From contig CAUDQR010000003.1 in the NCBI GenBank assembly GCA_958451615.1, forward strand, positions 1-64,000: 64,000 bases of DNA. Reading direction: 5' to 3'. The DNA is from an uncultured Collinsella sp. (GTDB lineage: Bacteria; Actinomycetota; Coriobacteriia; Coriobacteriales; Coriobacteriaceae). This document shows positions 17,711-33,022 of this stretch, one piece after another. The translations under genes and the position numbers were made by a program. The first letter of the stretch is position 1. Each line of letters starts with the position of its first letter. The notes under the pieces are model-generated. The model saw only the letters and a program-made list of their open reading frames with translations. It was not told where the DNA came from and did not search any database.

Positions 17711-18787
17711 TTACGAATAGACGATGGTAAAGGGTTCCGACGTTTCGGCGCCCCCTGTTGAAGTGCAGCGTGTGCCTTCGAGCGTTACTGAAACCACTTG
17801 GTCGACATCAATCAACTTCGTTGGCACCCAAATGTTCTCTCCGCTATTGCGTCCCATCGAAACATAGAAATTGTACGCCCCTGCGTCGTCATCTTCGATA
17901 ATCTGCTCTGACCCATCCTTGTAGGTGACGGTCAGTTTATGATCAACTGCTTCATAGCCCAGATCATCGATGTGCGTCTGGATGGAAAACGGACTGATCT
18001 CGAGAGGCGAGTCATCGGAGCTGAGTTCTTTTGTATCGACGTGCGCTCCGACGTTAAACTCTGGCGTCGATACCTCGATCACCTTCGCATCCTCACCTTT
18101 GCCCTCCGTCCAACTGATATTCCAGGTGACCGCATGTCGTAAATCTCGATCGCGATTCCAAGATGCAAAGTACATCGTGCCGTTAATGACCGTGTCGCTT
18201 GATGTGTCTTTATCAATGGTGCAGCGTGTATCAGCCCATTCCTCGCCGAAGTTCATGCTGGGTGTACTGACGCCCCCTTCTTCTTCACCATAGAGAACAA
18301 GTTCGCCAAGCTCTGCCGCCGGCTTGTAGTAGTTAACGCCATTCGGATTGGACAATGTAAACGTCACAGCACCGCAACCGTTCTCGTCGATTGCCATCTC
18401 ATGAATGTCGAGCGTATAGCCGTTGCCCTCGACGGACAGATTGACCTTCTGGACTGCACCCTCCAGGCTTTGGGGCGCGATACCATCACCAAACTCTCTG
18501 GTGTAGGTATATTTCGTCCCCGACGAGCCGCCATTTGTCCAGGTAACGGACTCTCCGTTGCCATGGTTTCCCCAGGCAGAGGCAAAATAACTGGAATTGA
18601 CAACAGCGTAGGCGACCCCTCCGGTCGCCAGCACTCCGGCAAGACATCCGATTACGGCAACATACAGAGGCTTCGCGTGACCCTTTCGGCGAAGCGGCTC
18701 GCCAGCAGCGGCATAAAGAACACGGTCAGCAAGATCGCTATCGGCTTGGACGGACTCGAAGGCCTGCTTGATCTGGTTGGATTTCAC
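17711..18787 (-). CDS. Putative membrane-anchored anti-sigma factor
   Basis: The 358-residue protein has a short N-terminal cytosolic segment (about 1-40: QIKQAFESVQADSDLADRVL, the usual sigma-contacting length), one membrane helix (about 42-64, YVAVIGCLAGVLATGGVAYAVV) and a large extracytoplasmic part rich in acidic and aromatic residues. This plan resembles the DUF4179-type anti-sigma proteins paired with ECF factors in Gram-positives; I do not see a zinc HxxxCxxC motif. Its start lies inside the 3' end of the sigma gene (about 50-nt overlap), which supports a functional pair. The signal sensed is unknown. The operon is enclosed by the perfect 28-bp inverted repeats. Confidence 0.72.
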   Translation of the reverse strand: MKSNQIKQAFESVQADSDLADRVLYAAAGEPLRRKGHAKPLYVAVIGCLAGVLATGGVAYAVVNSSYFASAWGNHGNGESVTWTNGGSSGTKYTYTREFGDGIAPQSLEGAVQKVNLSVEGNGYTLDIHEMAIDENGCGAVTFTLSNPNGVNYYKPAAELGELVLYGEEEGGVSTPSMNFGEEWADTRCTIDKDTSSDTVINGTMYFASWNRDRDLRHAVTWNISWTEGKGEDAKVIEVSTPEFNVGAHVDTKELSSDDSPLEISPFSIQTHIDDLGYEAVDHKLTVTYKDGSEQIIEDDDAGAYNFYVSMGRNSGENIWVPTKLIDVDQVVSVTLEGTRCTSTGGAETSEPFTIVYS

Positions 18788-19256
18788 GGTCGCCCTCCTC
18801 TAGGATGAACTTGAGCTTCGATCTGCCGCGAGCTAAACGCGTTCGAACGGTCGCGGCTGGCACATGCAGTAACTCGGCAATTTCTGAAGTCGAGAAGCCC
18901 AGATAGTAATAGAGCACGATAGGAATACGGAATCGCTCCGGAAGTCGCATAACGTCTGACAGGACCGCCTTGGTCTCCTCCTGCGCCGTCGAAAGCGAAT
19001 CGGCCAGATTCTCAATATCCTCCACGCGCCTCCACGGCTTTCGAAAGAGAGATTTACATTCATTGATCGTGACCCGGATAAGCCATCGACGAAGATGCTC
19101 CCAGTTTTCAAATTGCGCGTCGCTTTTGAGCAACTTAAGAAAGACGTCTTGAGCGACATCGTCGGCGTCAGCGCGATCACGCAGATACGTCAATGCGATC
19201 CGAAACACGACATCCCGGTGGTCTTCGACCGCCTGTCTAAAAGCTTGTTCTTCCAT
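18738..19256 (-). CDS. ECF-type RNA polymerase sigma factor
   Basis: The 172-residue protein contains region 2 (residues about 10-75, HRDVVFRIALTYLRDRADADDVAQDVFLKLL, with the DDVAQDVF core) and region 4 (about 110-160, RFRIPIVLYYYLGFSTSEIAELL, a helix-turn-helix ending TVRTRLARGRSKLK). Regions 1 and 3 are missing, which defines the ECF group. I use the ATG at 19256 because GGAGGTGATT precedes it; a GTG at 19262 would overlap that site. It should be held inactive by the overlapping anti-sigma gene product. The regulon cannot be inferred, and the gene order sigma then anti-sigma is standard. Confidence 0.9.
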   Translation of the reverse strand: MEEQAFRQAVEDHRDVVFRIALTYLRDRADADDVAQDVFLKLLKSDAQFENWEHLRRWLIRVTINECKSLFRKPWRRVEDIENLADSLSTAQEETKAVLSDVMRLPERFRIPIVLYYYLGFSTSEIAELLHVPAATVRTRLARGRSKLKFILEEGDREIQPDQAGLRVRPSR

Positions 19257-19352
19257 AATCACCTCCCGGTGACATTAATGGTTCTCGATGAGGCCCTCAC
19301 CATAGATACGCTCTTGTCGGGCGAAATGTTTCAAATTCAAGCATGAAAAACC

Positions 19353-19380
19353 GACCAAAATAAACCTGTCCCTTTTTGGC
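19353..19380 (-). repeat. 28-bp inverted repeat, right bracket of the ECF sigma module
   Basis: Exact reverse complement of 17401-17428 (starts GACCAAAATAAACC, ends CCCTTTTTGGC). It lies about 100 bp upstream of the sigma gene. Confidence 0.85.
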
Positions 19381-19422
19381 AAGGGATCAACGGAACGCAA
19401 CAGGTTGAGCATACGCAAGCGA

Positions 19423-19522
19423 GCGGCCCCCAGAGCGTACAAGGTGGCATGAAAAAGGCAGGGCATTGACCTTTTGGTCATGCCCTGCCTTTTGAATGAC
19501 AGATTGTAGCTCTGGGGGCCGC
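19423..19522 (-). ncRNA. Structured element family B, copy 1, downstream of rpoC
   Basis: Read on the minus strand, an outer 14-bp stem (GCGGCCCCCAGAGC with GCTCTGGGGGCCGC) encloses the conserved strand CAATCTGTCATTCAA, an inner stem AGGCAGGGC/GCCCTGCCT capped by ATGACCAAAAGGTCAAT, and the conserved strand TTTCATGCCACCTTG. A second copy at 42529-42627 has different stem bases but the same loop and tip sequences, which argues for a selected RNA fold. It may correspond to a known Coriobacteriia RNA motif, such as one published as Collinsella-1; I cannot check this. Confidence 0.7.
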
Positions 19523-19538
19523 GCAGCGACGGAGGTCG

Positions 19539-19560
19539 CCGCCGTTCGTTAGAACGGCGG
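19539..19560 (-). terminator. Hairpin just after the rpoC stop codon
   Basis: CCGCCGTTC, GTTA loop, GAACGGCGG is a perfect 9-bp stem ending 6 nt from the rpoC stop codon. It has no T-tract. A hairpin in the same relative place precedes the other family B element (42641-42668), so it may be part of that element rather than a plain terminator. Confidence 0.6.
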
Positions 19561-19566
19561 AACTAA

Positions 19567-24045
<4,479 letters not shown>

Positions 24046-24051
24046 AGTCAA

Positions 24052-27543
<3,492 letters not shown>

Positions 27544-27616
27544 CAGGTTTTTCCTCCTTCACGGAAATGCTCGGTGGGTTGGCGAGGCATAGCTTCGCCA
27601 GTTATCGCAACCTAAT

Positions 27617-27644
27617 AGTTTATCAGGTACCGACCGTTGGGCAA
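27617..27644 (-). promoter_or_regulatory. Putative rpoBC promoter
   Basis: Minus strand TTGCCC, 16-nt spacer, TAAACT, about 75 bp before the rpoB start. Further upstream, 27729-27753 holds the inverted repeat CTGTTCA/TGAACAG with 11 nt between the arms, which could be an operator. Confidence 0.45.
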
Positions 27645-27775
27645 GAAAAGCCTTGACGCGATTGAGTTTTTGGAGTAGCAAAGTTTTTCGACAGAAAACA
27701 CGCAGGTAGATATATGTGTATCGAACATCTGTTCATATATTTTCTGTGAACAGAGAGCCGGCAATCGCAGCTCTT

Positions 27776-27810
27776 ATAAAAAACGGGCGCGAACCGAAGT
27801 CCGCGCCCGT
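27776..27810 (-). terminator. galU terminator
   Basis: Minus strand ACGGGCGCG, loop GACTTCGGTT, CGCGCCCGT then TTTTTT, a textbook Rho-independent terminator 20 bp after the galU stop. Confidence 0.92.
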
Positions 27811-27830
27811 AAATGTCGATGCCCGAAGGC

Positions 27831-28739
27831 TTACTTGCGCATCAATCCGCCGCGCTCGTCGATAGCGTCCCAGAAGGCATCGGCAAAGCGGGGGTCGCTT
27901 GCAGCCATGAGGGCGTTGGTGGCCATCCAGCCAGAGGGAGTGCCGGTGTCGTAGCCCGACAGCGGGTCGATGACGACCGCATACATGGCCTCGCGGTCGA
28001 GCGAACGGGCCATGGCGTCGGTGAGCTGGATCTCGCCGCCCTTGCCGGCCTGCTGATCGGCCAGCAGGTCCATGACCAGCGGGCTCAACAGGTAGCGACC
28101 GACGATGTACAGGTTGGACGGAGCAGCCTCGGGAGCGGGCTTCTCAACCAGACCGCCGATACGCCAGACAGCGCCCGGCTCGGCATCGGCAACGTCCTCG
28201 GCGCCCTCGAGCGAACCGACGCGCTCGCCGGCGATAACGCCGTAGCGGCTGACTTCCTCGGGCGAGCAAGCAGCGACGGCGATAACCGAAGCGCCACCGT
28301 GCTCCTTGGAAACGGCGAGCATCTTGTCGCAGATATCGCGGTTAGGCACAACGTAGTCGCCCAGAAGAACCAGGAAGTTCTCCCCTGCCACGGCGTCGGC
28401 AGCAGAGCGAATAGCATGGCCGAGGCCCTTGGGCTCGTACTGATAACGGAAGTCGACCGGCATACCGCCAGCGTGGGCGACGGCATCGGCATAGGCGTTC
28501 TTGCCGCGCTCGCGCAGCAGGTTCTCGAGCGAACGGTCGGGCTGGAAGTAGTTCAGCAGCTCGGGCTTGCCGGGAGAAGTAACGATGATGGCGTCGTCGA
28601 CCTCCTCGGGGTCGAGTGCCTCCTCGACGACGTACTGAATGACGGGCTTGTCGAGCACCGGCAGCATCTCTTTGGGCGTGCACTTGGTGCCAGGCAGAAA
28701 ACGCGTGCCAAGACCGGCGGCGGGGATGATTGCCTTCAT
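27831..28739 (-). CDS. galU: UTP-glucose-1-phosphate uridylyltransferase
   Basis: The 302-residue nucleotidyltransferase makes UDP-glucose from UTP and glucose-1-phosphate for cell-wall and surface glycans. The start at 28739 gives IPAAGLGTRFLPGTK, the nucleotide loop, followed by KEMLPVLDKPVIQYVVEEA, the GalU signature. FVLLGDY-like FLVLLGDYVVPN and the catalytic region GGLVEKPAPEAAPSNL are present. Upstream frame extension to 28823 lacks similarity. It is a single-gene unit with its own terminator and a TTGTCT-N16-TATAGT promoter. Confidence 0.95.
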   Translation of the reverse strand: MKAIIPAAGLGTRFLPGTKCTPKEMLPVLDKPVIQYVVEEALDPEEVDDAIIVTSPGKPELLNYFQPDRSLENLLRERGKNAYADAVAHAGGMPVDFRYQYEPKGLGHAIRSAADAVAGENFLVLLGDYVVPNRDICDKMLAVSKEHGGASVIAVAACSPEEVSRYGVIAGERVGSLEGAEDVADAEPGAVWRIGGLVEKPAPEAAPSNLYIVGRYLLSPLVMDLLADQQAGKGGEIQLTDAMARSLDREAMYAVVIDPLSGYDTGTPSGWMATNALMAASDPRFADAFWDAIDERGGLMRK

Positions 28740-28835
28740 GTTATTCAAAGATCCTTTCGCAGGCGCAAAAGCGCCCCATGCGTGCGGCACACAGCCGCAG
28801 ACCAAATTGCGATACCCAAGCATCTTACCGCTGGA

Positions 28836-28863
28836 ACTATATGTCGCTACAAGGCAGAGACAA
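28836..28863 (-). promoter_or_regulatory. Putative galU promoter
   Basis: Minus strand TTGTCT, 16-nt spacer, TATAGT, about 100 bp before the galU start codon. Confidence 0.45.
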
Positions 28864-28990
28864 TTCTTCAGCAGGTCAACGCAAATTATTGCTCGAATGG
28901 TGCAATTTTATTGCCCAACGGCAGGGCACCCGATACGACGCAAATCACAGAACATGGCAGTTTGAGCAACCGATGCCGAGGGACCGAAAA

Positions 28991-29026
28991 ACAAAAAAGA
29001 CGGGGCTCGCAATGCGAACCCCGTCT
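28991..29026 (-). terminator. rplJL terminator
   Basis: Minus strand AGACGGGGTTCGC, short loop, GCGAGCCCCGTCT, then TTTTTTG. It follows the rplL stop by 27 bp. Confidence 0.92.
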
Positions 29027-29053
29027 GCAAAGAAATCTGGCGAGAAAGCCTGA

Positions 29054-29431
29054 TTACTTGAGGGTGACAGCAGCGCCAGCAGCCTCGAGCTTCTCCTTGG
29101 CAGCCTCGGCGTCCTCCTTCTTGGCACCCTCGAGAACAGCCTTGGGAGCGCCCTCGACGACCTCCTTGGCCTCCTTCAGGCCAAGGTTGGTGAGCTCACG
29201 GACGGCCTTGATGACCTGGATCTTGTTGTCGCCGAAGCCCTCGAGCACGACGTCAAACTCGGTCTTCTCCTCGGCCTCAGCAGCGCCAGCAGCGGGAGCG
29301 GCGACAACAGCGGCAGGAGCAGCGGCGGAAACGCCGAAGGTGTCCTCGATAGCCTTAACGAGCTCGGAAGCCTCGAGAAGGGTCATTTCCTTAAGAGCAT
29401 CGATGATCTCATCGGTGGTAAGCTTAGCCAT
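29054..29431 (-). CDS. rplL: 50S ribosomal protein L7/L12
   Basis: The 125-residue stalk protein has the N-terminal dimerisation helix pair ([20 protein letters not shown]), an Ala-rich hinge (about 45-58) and the C-terminal factor-binding domain with [20 protein letters not shown] and [15 protein letters not shown]. The start at 29431 follows GAAAGGAC; upstream residues in frame are spurious. It pairs with rplJ to form the stalk base complex. Confidence 0.97.
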   Translation of the reverse strand: MAKLTTDEIIDALKEMTLLEASELVKAIEDTFGVSAAAPAAVVAAPAAGAAEAEEKTEFDVVLEGFGDNKIQVIKAVRELTNLGLKEAKEVVEGAPKAVLEGAKKEDAEAAKEKLEAAGAAVTLK

Positions 29432-29533
29432 TTCTAAGTCCTTTCGGTTTCCGTGCCTGTGCACGGAGATCAGTTAAAACACGGCGCGAATGCGCCAGGG
29501 GTGCGGCGTTGCCGCCGCGGGTGAAAACAGCGA

Positions 29534-30055
29534 CTAGGCCGCCTTCTGCTCGGAGACCTGCTGGATCGAACGAGCGAGACCAGAGGAAACGCCGTTGACG
29601 CAGACAGCGATGTCGCGAGCGAAACCGGAGATGAGACCGGCGATCTGGCCGAGAAGCTGATCCTTGGTGGGCAGCTCGGCGATAGCCTTAACATCATCAG
29701 CGGAAACGGCCTTGCCGTCGGAGATACCGCCCTTGATCTCAAGGACGCCCTTGGACTTAGCAGAGAAGTCCTTAAGGGCCTTAGCGGCCTCGACCGGCTC
29801 GGACTCGTAGAACACATAAGCGACGGGGCCGGCGAGGATCTCGTCGAGCTCGGGCTGCTCCTGGTTCTTGAGAGCGATCTTGACCAGGTTGTTCTTGTAG
29901 ACCTTCATCTCGGCGCCGCACTCGCGAAGCTGATGACGCAGCTCCTGAGCCTGCTTAACCGTCAGACCGTTGTAGTTGACGACGAACAGACCGGCGTTCT
30001 CGGCGATACGGGACTCGATCTCTGCAACCTTGTCGATTTTGTACTGCTGGGGCAT
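29534..30055 (-). CDS. rplJ: 50S ribosomal protein L10
   Basis: The 173-residue protein is a typical L10: IAENAGLFVVNYNGLTVKQAQELR, KVYKNNLVKIAL and AGPVAYVFYES. The C-terminal helix (VSSGLARSIQQVSEQKAA) binds L7/L12 dimers. Translation is probably autoregulated through the L10 leader upstream (30118-30250), which also contains an attenuator hairpin. GAGGAGG precedes the start codon. Confidence 0.97.
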   Translation of the reverse strand: MPQQYKIDKVAEIESRIAENAGLFVVNYNGLTVKQAQELRHQLRECGAEMKVYKNNLVKIALKNQEQPELDEILAGPVAYVFYESEPVEAAKALKDFSAKSKGVLEIKGGISDGKAVSADDVKAIAELPTKDQLLGQIAGLISGFARDIAVCVNGVSSGLARSIQQVSEQKAA

Positions 30056-30117
30056 GAATTACACCTCCTCGAATTCTTTCCGGGCACGGTCCGCCACAAG
30101 GACGTGACGGGGGCATG

Positions 30118-30250
30118 TCCAAAAAGAAAGCCCCCGCGCTGCATGAGCGACGGGGGCGAGAAGACATTTCTACTCGACCACCTCGGCTGGCGGGATATCC
30201 CATTAAGCTCGCGGGCGATGCCCGTTTGCACCGGCTGTCTCTGGCAGCGG
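30118..30250 (-). ncRNA. Ribosomal protein L10 leader
   Basis: On the minus strand the transcript runs through GACAGCCGGTGC, TTAATGGGATATCCCGCC and AGCCGAGGTGG, the conserved strands of the L10-binding kink-turn leader, before the attenuator at 30121-30158. Position between the promoter and rplJ fits autoregulation by the L10(L12)4 complex. Confidence 0.85.
30121..30158 (-). terminator. Attenuator in the rplJL leader
   Basis: Minus strand CGCCCCCGTCGCTC, ATG-containing loop, AGCGCGGGGGC followed by TTTCTTTTT lies 65 bp before rplJ, so it would stop transcription ahead of the coding region. Confidence 0.85.
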
Positions 30251-30271
30251 ATTCGTGCGTGAACCGAAAGT

Positions 30272-30300
30272 ATTATGGCGGGGACCCCGGCGTCGGTCAA
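30272..30300 (-). promoter_or_regulatory. rplJL promoter
   Basis: Minus strand TTGACC, 17-nt spacer, CATAAT. The -35 hexamer touches the outermost arm of the adjacent long palindrome (30299-30500). Confidence 0.75.
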
Positions 30301-30500
30301 CGGGAAACCGGGCTGCACACAATTCCACCATCCGGCCGCGCCGCCGAAGGCCAGGCGCAAGGTTTTCGCTCGGTCAGGTCCTGGGCTCGCACGAAGAGCA
30401 CATTAAGTGCTCTTCGGCTCGTGCGGAATCTACGAAAACCTTGCGCCTGGCCTTCGGCGGCGCGGCCTGCGGTGACTTTGGGGCAGCCCGGTTTCCCGTT
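30299..30500. repeat. Hairpin family A, copy 3, inside two nested perfect inverted arms
   Basis: Three levels are nested. Outermost arms 30299-30316 and 30483-30500 are perfect over 18 bp. Middle arms 30334-30368 and 30433-30467 are perfect over 35 bp. The core 30378-30430 carries GAAGAGCAC (30393-30401), loop ATTAA, GTGCTCTTC (30407-30415), the GGCTC bulge and the CGCAC/GTGCG step. Only the core resembles the other copies. No gene occupies the region between the rplJ promoter and the aminotransferase stop. Confidence 0.85.
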
Positions 30501-30561
30501 GGCCGGCACCCCCACTCATAAGCCTTAAGTCGGTGGGCTGATGATTTTGGGTCCCGTTGGG

Positions 30562-31698
30562 CTACAGAGTTGAAACGAAGGTGGACAGGCGGCGGAGGCC
30601 TTCGTCCAGATCTTTGTCGGAGACGCAGTAGCTGAGGCGGATGTAGCCTTCGGTGCCGAAGCAGTTTCCGGGGACTAGGGCTACGTTGGCCTCTTTGATG
30701 GCTTTGATGCAGAAGTCTTCGCTTGTCAGGCCGTACTGTTTAATGCTGGGGAAGGCGTAGAAGGCGCCGGCTGGTTCCACTACGTCGAGATCCATGGCGT
30801 CTAAGGCTGCGAGGACGCGTTCGCGGCGGGCTCGGTAGACTTTGAGCATGGGGGTTGGGTCGACAGTCAGGGCTCGGGCTGCGGCGTCCATCTCGAAGGA
30901 GACGGCGCTCGATACTAGGTATTGGTGAGCTTTTGCGATCTCGGCGATGACGGGTGCCGCTGCCGCGAGCCAACCCAGGCGCCAGCCGGTCATAGCCCAG
31001 GGCTTGGAGAAGCTCTCGATGACCACCGTCTGGTCGCGCAGCTCCGGGTGGCGCTGGGCAAAGCGCTCGTAGCCATCCACATAGACCAGACGGTTGTATA
31101 CGTCGTCGCAGACTACGTAGATGCCCGCCTGCTCTGCCACGCGCGCCACGGCGTCGAGCGATGCCGTGTCGAGGATGCAACCCGTGGGATTGTTGGGCGA
31201 GCAGATGACGATGGCCTTGGTCGCCGGGGTCACACAGGCGCGAAGCGCATCCTCGTCAATCTGGAATTGCGCAGGCTCCGTATCCAAAAAGACAGCCTTG
31301 GCGTGGTTGGCCACGACGATGCTCTCGTACAGGCCAAAGGCCGGCGTGGGGATGATGACCTCGTCGCCGGGGTTGAGCATAGCCATAAATGTTGCCGACA
31401 GTGCCTCGGTCGCGCCGTCGGTCAGGATGACCTCATCGGCGGAAAACGCCAGGCCCGCGTCATCCATATATTCGGACAGTGCATCACGCAGGGCGGGGCG
31501 ACCGTTGTTGGGCGGATAGTGCGTGTCACCGCGGTCCAGCGCGGCGGTCACCTCGGCGCTAATCACATCGGGCGTGGGAAAATCGGGCTCGCCGAGCGCG
31601 AGCGCGATACACCCCGGATGCTGGGCGGCGAGCGCGTTAATCCGGCGGATACCGGAGGGCTTGAGCATGGCAAGCGAGGTATTCATGGGCAGACGCAT
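30562..31698 (-). CDS. Pyridoxal-phosphate aminotransferase, class I/II
   Basis: The 378-residue protein has the fold-type I layout: ALGEPDFPTPDVI near the substrate arm, DGATEALSATFMAML, the cofactor-contacting SPNNPTG and DDVYNRLVY, and the Schiff-base lysine in SFSKPWAMTGWRLGW. The C-terminal arginine in YIRLSYC binds the substrate carboxylate. Members interconvert amino and 2-oxo acids such as aspartate, alanine or aromatic ones; the exact substrate is not predictable. Monocistronic, ending next to the nested palindrome. Confidence 0.9.
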   Translation of the reverse strand: MRLPMNTSLAMLKPSGIRRINALAAQHPGCIALALGEPDFPTPDVISAEVTAALDRGDTHYPPNNGRPALRDALSEYMDDAGLAFSADEVILTDGATEALSATFMAMLNPGDEVIIPTPAFGLYESIVVANHAKAVFLDTEPAQFQIDEDALRACVTPATKAIVICSPNNPTGCILDTASLDAVARVAEQAGIYVVCDDVYNRLVYVDGYERFAQRHPELRDQTVVIESFSKPWAMTGWRLGWLAAAAPVIAEIAKAHQYLVSSAVSFEMDAAARALTVDPTPMLKVYRARRERVLAALDAMDLDVVEPAGAFYAFPSIKQYGLTSEDFCIKAIKEANVALVPGNCFGTEGYIRLSYCVSDKDLDEGLRRLSTFVSTL

Positions 31699-31791
31699 GG
31701 CGTTCCTTTCGTAAGGGTTGCACTAGGATAGCGCGGCGGGGCGCCACCAGACGGTGTAACCTAAACGGAAACGAGCCGGAAAGGAGATGGC

Positions 31792-32454
31792 ATGGAGACG
31801 ACCGCGCGCGGCGACTTACCAAAAACACTGCACACCATTGCGTATATCAGTATTCCCAATAGCGCCGATCTTGATTTTTTGCTCTGGGACCTGCAGGATG
31901 CCATCGCCGCCTATGCTCAACTTTCCGGCACCGCACTCCCCCGCCCGGTCGACTTGAAGGCAAATGACGCCGGCAGCGTTGCCGATGGCATCGTGCTGGC
32001 CATTGAAGATGTGGCTGACGATGAGACGTTGACTGCTATCGAGCAGGCGCTTGAGCGCTTTGGCGGTACGGGAACGCGCGTCTATGCCGCGATTCGAGCC
32101 GCACAAGAGGGCACTGAGCAGGCGCGTGGGACCGCCGTTCGCCTGCACAAGGCATGTGAGCGCCATGACCAATTGTGGTGTGGCGGCGTTGCCATCTGCG
32201 CCGGCAGCGGCATCGCAGCGCTTCGCCATTCCCCGCGCATGGGACTCTTGCGGCGACCGTTTTCGGAGGCCATGGACAAGCTCGTGGGCGCCGTGCGCAT
32301 GGGCTGCTCCGTCGAGCATGCACAGCGACTTGGCGGCGGCAATGCCGCCAACGTCGACGCCGACGGCATGGTTTGCGCCGAGCCAGCCGTGCCCGCGCCG
32401 ATCTGGCGAGGCGTTCTGAAACGTCTGGGCGCCCACGCTCAAACAAAAATCTAA
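31792..32454 (+). CDS. Conserved protein of unknown function
   Basis: AAAGGAG lies 5 nt before the start, and codon usage matches the neighbours, so this 220-residue frame is likely real. It is soluble, without signal peptide or membrane helix. The C-terminal half (GGVAICAGSGIAALRHSPRMG, then LRRPFSEAMDKLVGAVRMG) loosely recalls flavodoxin/NADPH-reductase-like proteins of Coriobacteriia, but no cofactor motif is convincing, so I assign no function. It is divergent from the aminotransferase and convergent with the glycosylase gene, with only 1 nt between their ends. Confidence 0.65.
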   Translation: METTARGDLPKTLHTIAYISIPNSADLDFLLWDLQDAIAAYAQLSGTALPRPVDLKANDAGSVADGIVLAIEDVADDETLTAIEQALERFGGTGTRVYAAIRAAQEGTEQARGTAVRLHKACERHDQLWCGGVAICAGSGIAALRHSPRMGLLRRPFSEAMDKLVGAVRMGCSVEHAQRLGGGNAANVDADGMVCAEPAVPAPIWRGVLKRLGAHAQTKI

Positions 32455-32455
32455 A

Positions 32456-33019
32456 TTAAATAACAGCCCAGTCAACGGCTTCGTGCCAACGCTCAACAAG
32501 ACGCTCCAGGCGCCAGGCGGCATTGGCGGGACTTGTCGAGGGCAGGACGATAGCGGGCAGCCCGGTGTGTTCTTGTAGATAGCGCTTGTAGAGCCGGCCA
32601 GCTGTACCACCGTTGCATATCACCTGCTCAATGGGGGCTGCGCCGGTAATGCGCTCGATATGTGCCGGCACAACGTTGCGAATGCTCGCGTCGCTTGAGC
32701 CCTTGATATCACAGCTCTCGATCACGTCCCACAGGGCCACACCGCCGTTGAGCAGCATGGATCGCTTGGCAGCAATCGAGGCGTCGAGCGTCGCGGGCTC
32801 GCCGCTCGCCAAAAAGTCTCCCTCGTTGGGCGGCACGGGCACACCGAGGCACGCGGCCATCACGCGCCAAAAGCGATTCTGAGGGTTGCCGTAATAAAAG
32901 GCATTGGCGCGCGAAAGCACCGAGGGAAACGACCCCAGCAGCAAAACGCGCGAGTGCTCGTCAAACACGGGTTCAAACCCATGCTCAATATGTTGATAGC
33001 CCTCGTCGGACGCAGCCAT
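32456..33019 (-). CDS. DNA-deoxyinosine glycosylase (uracil-DNA-glycosylase superfamily)
   Basis: The 187-residue enzyme begins its core with LLLGSFPSVLSRANAFYYGNPQNRFW, spelled here across residues about 26-51, which is the signature of the hypoxanthine-DNA glycosylase group. It ends with LPSTSPANAAW, the substrate-loop region. The family excises hypoxanthine (from deaminated adenine) and sometimes uracil from DNA. It follows the GH13 gene by 3 nt and is probably cotranscribed, though a functional tie is not obvious. Complete length. Confidence 0.82.
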   Translation of the reverse strand: MAASDEGYQHIEHGFEPVFDEHSRVLLLGSFPSVLSRANAFYYGNPQNRFWRVMAACLGVPVPPNEGDFLASGEPATLDASIAAKRSMLLNGGVALWDVIESCDIKGSSDASIRNVVPAHIERITGAAPIEQVICNGGTAGRLYKRYLQEHTGLPAIVLPSTSPANAAWRLERLVERWHEAVDWAVI

Positions 33020-33022
33020 GGC

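Larger units (their letters stand above)
28740..29053. other. Gene-free stretch between galU and rplL
   Basis: It holds the putative galU promoter (28836-28863), AT-rich sequence of low complexity around 28860-28980 and the rplL terminator (28991-29026). No plausible gene is seen. Confidence 0.6.

Noticed and set aside
17401-19380. Insertion sequence with 28-bp terminal inverted repeats
   Set aside because: The enclosed genes are a sigma factor and a membrane anti-sigma protein; there is no transposase and I see no target-site duplication. It is kept as a repeat-bracketed cassette instead.
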